A stretch of 64,000 bases of DNA, taken from assembly GCA_030068075.1 (NCBI GenBank), contig CM057825.1, positions 125,820,739-125,884,738 on the forward strand. The letters are read 5' to 3'. Below the pieces are notes generated by a model. That model was given only the letters and a program-made list of their open reading frames with translations, was not told the DNA's origin and did not search any database. The position numbers were made by a program, and so were the translations under genes. This DNA is from Paguma larvata (Eukaryota; Chordata; Mammalia; Carnivora; Viverridae). Below, in pieces: positions 1 to 64,000 of the stretch; position 1 is the stretch's first letter, and each line of letters starts with the position of its first letter.

Positions 1-67
1 CATGAACCGAGCGGTCATGACCTGAGCTGAAGCTGGACGCTCAAGCGACTGAGCCACCCAGCGCCCC
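1..67 (-). mobile_element. Felid tRNA-derived SINE, cut by window edge
   Basis: Reverse complement of the SINE head: 'gactgagccacccagcgcccc' type ending preceded by 'tcatgacctgagctga'. Only the 5' part is in the window. Confidence 0.85.
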
Positions 68-197
68 TAAACTCAGTTTTTTTTTTAAAAAAAGAACTAT
101 CAGCTTCCCTTTTAAGCTCTGTTCCAGGAGACATAATCCACCTGGCCAGACTCACCGCACTCTTTCAGAAATCGAGTAAATAAAAATAACTGCTCAT

Positions 198-364
198 GGG
201 GTGCCCGGGGGGCTTGGGTGGTTGTGCATCCAACTCTGGATTCTGGCTCAGGTCGTGATCTCATAGGTTCATGGGCTCGAGCCTCGTTTGGGCTCCACGC
301 TGGCAGCACGGAGCCTGCATGGGATTCTGTCTCACCCTCTCTCTCTGCCCCTCCCCCGCTCATG

Positions 365-411
<47 letters not shown>

Positions 412-455
412 TCTCTCTCTCAAAATTAAAAGAAACAAAAAAATAAATAATAAAA
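198..455 (+). mobile_element. Felid SINE with internal (GT)22
   Basis: Diverged head (gtgcccggggggcttgggtg), 'gagcctgcatgggattctgt' body and A-rich tail. The usual CT-rich stretch is partly replaced by GT repeats. Confidence 0.85.
367..410 (+). repeat. (GT)22 microsatellite
   Basis: Uninterrupted GT dinucleotide run followed by (CT)5, inside a SINE. It is likely length-variable. Confidence 0.97.
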
Positions 456-1326
456 TCGGTACCACAATGCCTCCCTAATCCTCCCCAGTAGGAGCCTGAG
501 ACCCCATCACAGGACGTGTGCACAGCATCCTCAAGGTCCTGCTACCGGCAGAGAGGGGAGCTGCTGCCCCTGCACGCGGCCTACTCGGGAAACCCTGTGT
601 GTGAACGCGGGCATTTTTGGTAAACGAGTTTCTAAAAAAAAAAGGAAAAAAAAAGCTGGCACCAGTTTAAAGAGAACACAGTGAGGGTGCGGGAAAGGGT
701 CCTGCTCTCTCTGGTTCCACTCGCGTTCACGCTCGCCAACCACGGGGCCACAGCGTGGCGGAGCCTGGGGAGGCCGACTGGGTCAAGGGCTCCGGACCCC
801 GCGTGAGCAGGCCGCAGCACAGCCTGACGCGTGGAGCGCTCCGTGGCGCTGTGGTCTTTCGGCTCCCGCCCAAACCACTGTCTCCAGCCAGCGACTGTGC
901 TGCCGCCAACCTTTCCGGGGCCAATAGGGGCAGAGCAGCACTGTGGTTACCAACACAAGCTTTAGAGGCATGTAGACGTGCGTTCACACTCCCAGCTCCG
1001 CCACCAGGGCCTCAACAGGCTCCTCTGTCAGCTGCAAGCACAGTTTATGCTGCCGTCACCTAAGGAACCACAATGACTCCCTTGCTCTGCTTTCCTTCCT
1101 CTGTCTTGTATTTTGAAATACAGATTGATGGCTGGAGCTCCAGCAGCCACCGTGGACCATGAGATCAACTTAAGAATGGAAGGCTTCCACAAAGCCGGGA
1201 AAACTTTAAAAAAAACTACTGACGAAGTCTGGGATATTAACAAACGTGTACAACTGCCATACCAGCCCTGAATGGCCCACTTCTAAATTTCTATTAGGAG
1301 AAAAAAATAATAAAAACAAATAAATA

Positions 1327-1574
1327 GGGGCCCCTGGGTGGCTCAGTCGGTTGAGCGTCCGACTTCAGCTCAGGTCATGATCTCGCTCATGGGTTCAGGC
1401 CGTGCGTCAGGCTCTGTGCTGACAGCTCAGAGCCTGGAGCCTGCTTCAGATTCTGTGTGTCTCTCTCTCTCTCTCTGCCCTTCCCTTGCTCATGCTCTGT
1501 CTCTCTCTTTCTCAAAAATAAAAAAATAAATACTTCCCCAAAATAAATAAATAAATAAGTAAATAAATAATAAA
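1327..1574 (+). mobile_element. Felid SINE
   Basis: Near-full-length: head 'ggggcccctgggtggctcag', B-box-like 'gggttcaggcc', 'gagcctggagcctgcttc', CT-rich stretch and a long AAATA tail. Confidence 0.93.
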
Positions 1575-1692
1575 TTTCCACCATGAGAAAGACAAACATC
1601 TTGTTTAAACTGCTGTTATCCACCTCTCCCTCTTCTGCAGGAGGGCTAGGACCTAAAGAGTTTCATAAAACTCTTTTAATGTTAACAATCAA

Positions 1693-1918
1693 TTTGTTTA
1701 AGTTTATTCATTTATTTTTGAGGGAGAGAGAGACAGAGAGGGAAAGAGCACGTGAGCCGGGGAGGGCAGAGAAAGAGAGAGAGAGAGAATCCTGAGCAGG
1801 CTCCCTGCTGCTAGCACAAAGCCTGGTTCAGAGTTCGATCTCACGAAACCATGAGATCACGACTTAAGTTGAAATCACGAGTTGGACACTTAACCAACCG
1901 TGCCGCCCAGGTGCCCCC
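1693..1918 (-). mobile_element. Felid SINE
   Basis: Reverse orientation, from T-rich tail to 'gccgcccaggtgcccc'. Flanked by imperfect 13-bp duplications (aatgtt..aatc at 1678-1690 and 1921-1933). Confidence 0.9.
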
Positions 1919-1941
1919 ATAATGTTCATAATCGATTTTCA

Positions 1942-60295
<58,354 letters not shown>

Positions 60296-60313
60296 CTAGT
60301 GGAGAGAAAACAT

Positions 60314-60327
60314 GGGGGGGGGGGGGG
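60314..60327 (+). repeat. G14 homopolymer (C14 in sense) at exon 6 acceptor
   Basis: Fourteen G on the plus strand; in the transcript this is C14 18-31 nt before the exon 6 acceptor border, inside its pyrimidine tract. Confidence 0.92.
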
Positions 60328-60649
60328 AAAGGGGGGAGGGAAAGGGTCCATTAATCTCCTCGTCTCGTCCAGGCTCCTCACCACCCTCCCTCTCAAAGGG
60401 CCGGCAGCCGCTCTCACGCCGACGACTGGCCCCCACAGGGCTCTCTCCTGAGCCCCGCGGCCTTCAGAGGCACACGCGGCAGCTCCCCAGCTTCCCCGGG
60501 AGATAGTTCTTGAATGACTGCCGTGAGCAAAGGCGGCACAGGGCGCCGCGGAGCCGTCCCTCCTGAGTCCCCACCGCAGCCCAGCGCCGGCAGCGGCCGC
60601 CGATGCCCCCCCGACGCTACCCCGTTCGTTCAGTCACTCGCTCACTCAT

Positions 60650-60920
60650 TCACGCAACGAGTATTTTCGAGCACCTGCCATACGCCTAGCGCCGCGCACA
60701 CAAATCTGAGCGACGCGATCCCGGCCTCCGGGACGCCCACGGTGCACCGGGCCGGCGATCGCACCGGCCAACTTCCCTGCTAGCGAGCGGTGCTTCGAGG
60801 GCCTTGTGCAAAGGATCTCATCTAATCTTTATAACCAACCGAGGCGGTGAAAGCATCGTCTTCGCTTTGGAGATAAAGGAAGAGAATGGAGAGACGGAAT
60901 GACCTTGCCAGGCAAGTGGT
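60650..60920 (+). mobile_element. MIR-like fossil
   Basis: 'cgagcacctgccatacgcc', 'ttataaccaaccgaggcgg' and 'gatctcatctaatctttat' follow the MIR order. Confidence 0.6.
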
Positions 60921-61534
60921 GGAAACAGACCGTGAGCCCCTAACAGGCCCCAGAAAGAGCCATTACTCAAACGATCCTGTGGGCAAACACCCAACCACAA
61001 CTGCACTGAGGATCCTCCCCTGAGGTGGGTCGGTATTACCAGCAGGATAGTTCACAGCAAGGGCACCGATAAGCAGATGGGGGCTGAGCTAGCTGATGAA
61101 GGTCAGAGAAGGCACCCCCGGGCTGGGCTCGGAAGAGTAGAGGATGACAAGAAACGGGGAGAGGCAGGGCAGTTTGGGCAGCAAGAGTGTGTGTGCAAAG
61201 GCCCTGTGGCAGAAGGGAGCATAACACCATTCCAGGAACTAAGAGGGGGCTGACCAGTCTACACTGGAGGTGACGTAAGAGATTCTGGTCTTTATCCCAA
61301 GGGCACTGGGAGGTCATCGACACAAAGATGAACCTCAACTCCACAGAACCAGAGAGGGACGGCAGCATGGAGCTCTGGGACCACCCCCAAGGGCCGACCT
61401 TCCACGTGGACACACTGAGCTCTACGTTCTGAAATACACACTTTGGTGAAGGGGGCTCACCATGCAGGGATGAGGTCTCTAGCATTTGTCAGAGACACAG
61501 CACGGGAGAGCCGGGAGAGAGAACACGTGTTGTA

Positions 61535-61680
61535 CCTCGGCGGTTTTCCACTCAGACTGCGAGCGCCTTAAAAAAAAAACAAACCCCGTACCGGGTCCCC
61601 ACCTCCCAGGGATTCTGATTCAGCTGGTTTAGGGTGGGACCACAGCTGCAGGTTTTGTTTGTGTTTTTGACTCCCAGAGT
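61535..61680 (+). mobile_element. MER20-like hAT element
   Basis: 'tcccagggattctgattca', 'gctggtttagggtgggacc' match the MER20 middle. The flanks are decayed. Confidence 0.6.
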
Positions 61681-61766
61681 CTCCTTGGCAAAGTGGGTTG
61701 GCAGGAAATGGACCAGATAAGCCAAGTAAGCTAAATGCGTGTGGAGTTTAAATTTTAAATTAAAAA

Positions 61767-61796
61767 AATTTTTTTAATGTTTTATTTATATTTGAC

Positions 61797-61831
<35 letters not shown>

Positions 61832-61999
61832 ATGTGCAAGCAAGGCAGGGGCACAGAGAGGGAGACACACAATCTGAAGCAGGCTCCAGGCTCCAAGCTG
61901 TCAGCACAGAGCCCGATGCGGGGCTCGAACTCACAAACCATGAGATCATGACCTGAGCTGAACTCGGCCGCTTAACCGACTGAGCCACCCAGGCGCCCA
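61767..61999 (-). mobile_element. Felid SINE
   Basis: Reverse orientation, (GA)n stretch, ends 'gagccacccaggcgccca'. Confidence 0.94.
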
Positions 62000-62374
62000 A
62001 GACCTGAGAGCCAACCGGGAGTGACTCCTAGTAGCCCAACAAGGGGCAGCGTGAGCCTCAATCAGGATTGTAAGTGCTGAGACATCCGTTTAACATCAAT
62101 TTAAACGTCGCGTATGTTTAAACACACGATCTCACGCTGAAGCCGAAGAAAAAGAGCAACCCCGTGGCACGAGACAGGAAAGACGCAAGCGAACCGAGCC
62201 GCTGTTCTGAGAACAGAAAAAGGGCCGACAACAAGCACTTCCCCACCTTTCCTGAACGACCTTCCCCACGTGGGAGGCGTCTCTGCAGAGAAATGGTCCA
62301 GTTAGTGCACCAGGAAGGAACGGCAGCACGTCAGGAAAACGTGCCATGTTGCAGCCACAATGGCTAGACGTCCC

Positions 62375-62571
62375 CAGTTCGGCTCAGGTCACGCTCTCGC
62401 AGGTCTGTGAGTTCGAGCCCCGCGTCGGGCTCTGTGCTGACGGCTCAGAGCCTGGAGCCTGCTTCGGATTCTGTGTCTCCCTCTCTCTCTGCCCCTCCCC
62501 TGCGTGTCCTCTGCGTGTCGTCTCTCTCTCTCTCTCTCCCTCTCTCAAAAATATATAAACGTTAAAAAAAG
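62375..62571 (+). mobile_element. Felid SINE lacking its 5' head
   Basis: Starts at 'ttcggctcaggtcacgctct' and then reads through the full body and tail. Confidence 0.9.
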
Positions 62572-63012
62572 TTTTAAATGAAATTAAATAAAACCCTCTC
62601 TTTGAGCTACTCTCCCTGGGGAGAAGGGGAGCATTTCTGCAACCGTCTGTAAGTCAAATCATTTCAAAATAACAAGTTACTGAGCATGTTTCAAGCCCTA
62701 TCTTCCAGAGATACACGCTGAAACGTTGACCCGCGGTGCGGGGCAGGGTGAAGAAAGCGTCCGGGGCAGCTGGTGACATGCCGCCACCTGCTTACGTGCG
62801 TATGTGGAAGTCTCCATCACGAAAAGCTGAATGAAAAGCGTCCGCAGTGACTCAGACACGCATCCCGGGCTCCACTCCGGGCCGTGCGGTGTCAGGAGTT
62901 CCCAGCCCTGCCTGAGCCGCCCAACCCGCGCAGCTCACTCAACACGCTGGGCCAGCGTCCCTCCCCAGGCCAGCTGAGACCCCTGGGCCAGTGCCCTGGC
63001 CTCAAGAGACTG

Positions 63013-63206
63013 GTTTTTTTAATGGAAATTTTATTTTCTGAGAGAGAGAGAGAGAGAGAGACAGAGTGTGAGCAGGGGAGAGGCAGAGAGAGAGGGAGAC
63101 ACAGAATCCGAAGCAGGCTCCAGAGCACAGAGCCCGACGCGGGGCTCGAACTCGTGAACCCTGAGACCATGACCTGAGCCAACTGAGCCGCCCAGGCGCC
63201 CCCCCC
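63013..63206 (-). mobile_element. Felid SINE
   Basis: Reverse orientation with a C-run end (gcccaggcgccccccc); part of the middle is deleted. Confidence 0.92.
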
Positions 63207-63279
63207 ACAAAATTTTCAATAAGGAAATCAGACAGTGCTGCCTCCCAGACCCACGTTCCAGACCAACCTAGCGAAGAGT

Positions 63280-63420
63280 AAATTCCGACTTTGGAGACAG
63301 GGTTCAAATCCCGGGGTTGCCATTTCGTAGCTAAATGACCAGGGGCAAGTCCCTTCACCCAAAAGCCTCGGTTTTCGACTCTGAGACATGGGAGCGGTTC
63401 TTCCGGCTGCTCAGCCTACC
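63280..63420 (+). mobile_element. MIR-like fossil
   Basis: 'ttcaaatcccggggttgcc', 'gaccaggggcaagtccctt' and 'aagcctcggttttcgactc' are MIR words. Confidence 0.75.
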
Positions 63421-63849
63421 CCACAGGACTGTAGGGAAGGACATGCGAAATGTGTCCAAGGGACAGTGTTGTAAGCTGGAACTTTTCCAACCTGGGGTGG
63501 CAATGTTATTCACTGAAGAGGTATCTGCTCTGTGGGCTGGTGGTGGGCGAGTTATCGGGGAATCTCATACGCGCCTCCACTATAGCCCAATTCTGACGCA
63601 CCGGGAAACGCCGGGGTTCCGGCAGGGAGCGGGAGGCGGATGGAGCACAGCTGGCAATGACTCATTTCTCGAGCAAATGTTTAGGGAGGGTCTGCTTATA
63701 TGTCAGGCGGTGGTTAGGGCTAGGGACAGAGCTAGGCACGACACAGTGAGGTCCCCACCCAATACCGCTTCCCAGCTTGGGCAGAGGGAAGGAGGGAAAG
63801 ATAGTAAGCAAACCAAGATGCAAATAAAAATAGAAACATTAACAGAGCC

Positions 63850-64000
63850 GGGGCACCTGGGCGGCTCAGTCGGTAGAGCATCTGACTTGGGTTCCGGTCA
63901 TGATCTCACTGTTCATGAGTTTGAGCCCCACAGCAGGTTCCGAGCTGACAGCTCGGAGCCTGCAGCCTGCTTCGGGTTCTGGGTCTCGCTCTCTCTGCTC
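63850..64000 (+). mobile_element. Felid SINE, cut by window edge
   Basis: Head 'ggggcacctgggcggctcag' and body to 'gtctcgctctctctgctc'. The tail is outside the window. Confidence 0.9.

Larger units (their letters stand above)
60296..64000 (-). other. ABCC1: ABCC1 intron 5, part
   Basis: No exon 5 sequence was found, so the intron continues past the right edge. It holds the C14 tract of the exon 6 acceptor, a MIR-like stretch (60650-60920), a MER20-like element (61535-61680), SINEs at 61767-61999, 62375-62571, 63013-63206 and 63850-64000, and MIR-like pieces (63280-63420, 63655-63760). Confidence 0.82.

Noticed and set aside
60296..64000. Search for ABCC1 exon 5
   Set aside because: No sequence matching the human exon 5 region (TM5 and following residues) with splice sites was found.

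Overview
This window is vertebrate nuclear DNA, almost certainly from a cat-family carnivoran. Two things show this. First, spliced exons with GT-AG borders on the minus strand encode a protein close to human ABCC1 (MRP1, multidrug resistance-associated protein 1). Second, the introns are packed with tRNA-derived carnivore SINEs (CAN-SINE/SINEC) whose body reads in the feliform style ('...gcctggagcctgcttc...gattctgtgtctcc...'). There is no operon-like structure, CRISPR array, phage or bacterial gene. Comparisons with human MRP1 use my recall of that protein. Exon numbers and residue numbers are human ones.

Layout: the whole window lies inside one gene transcribed right to left. Eighteen coding exons are present, exon 6 (60234-60295) to exon 23 (2119-2429). 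Exons 1-5 lie beyond the right edge and exons 24-31 beyond the left edge. The exons total 2775 bp, which is 925 codons (human residues 206-1130), with no net indel, frameshift or stop. They cover the L0 linker, membrane domain 1 (TM6-11), all of nucleotide-binding domain 1 (NBD1), the phosphorylated linker, and the start of membrane domain 2 (TM12-15). Exons 6-8 give the lasso/linker and TM6. Exons 9-13 give TM7-11. Exons 14-19 give NBD1. Exons 20-21 give the linker. Exons 22-23 give TM12-15.

The rest is intron. About 44 felid-type SINE copies or parts occur in both orientations, several nested or in clusters (4.1-4.8 kb, 24.0-25.0 kb, 41.8-42.3 kb, 57.1-57.6 kb). Long SINE-free stretches separate them (about 4.8-13.1, 14.4-21.3 and 25.7-33.4 kb). 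Older fossils include L1M 3' ends, L2 3' ends, MIRs, MLT1-type LTRs and MER5A/MER20-like hAT elements. Four GC-rich minisatellites stand out, two of them right beside exon borders (exon 23 acceptor, exon 19 donor), plus a 33-bp perfect repeat followed by 22 G and a 19-copy array in intron 14.

The most biologically interesting points are a Gln at the position of human Glu1089, a residue needed for anthracycline transport by human MRP1; C-rich repeat units with acceptor-like CAGs just upstream of a weak exon 23 acceptor; and weak donors on the two in-frame exons (17, 18) that hold the core of NBD1. I found no undescribed gene system.
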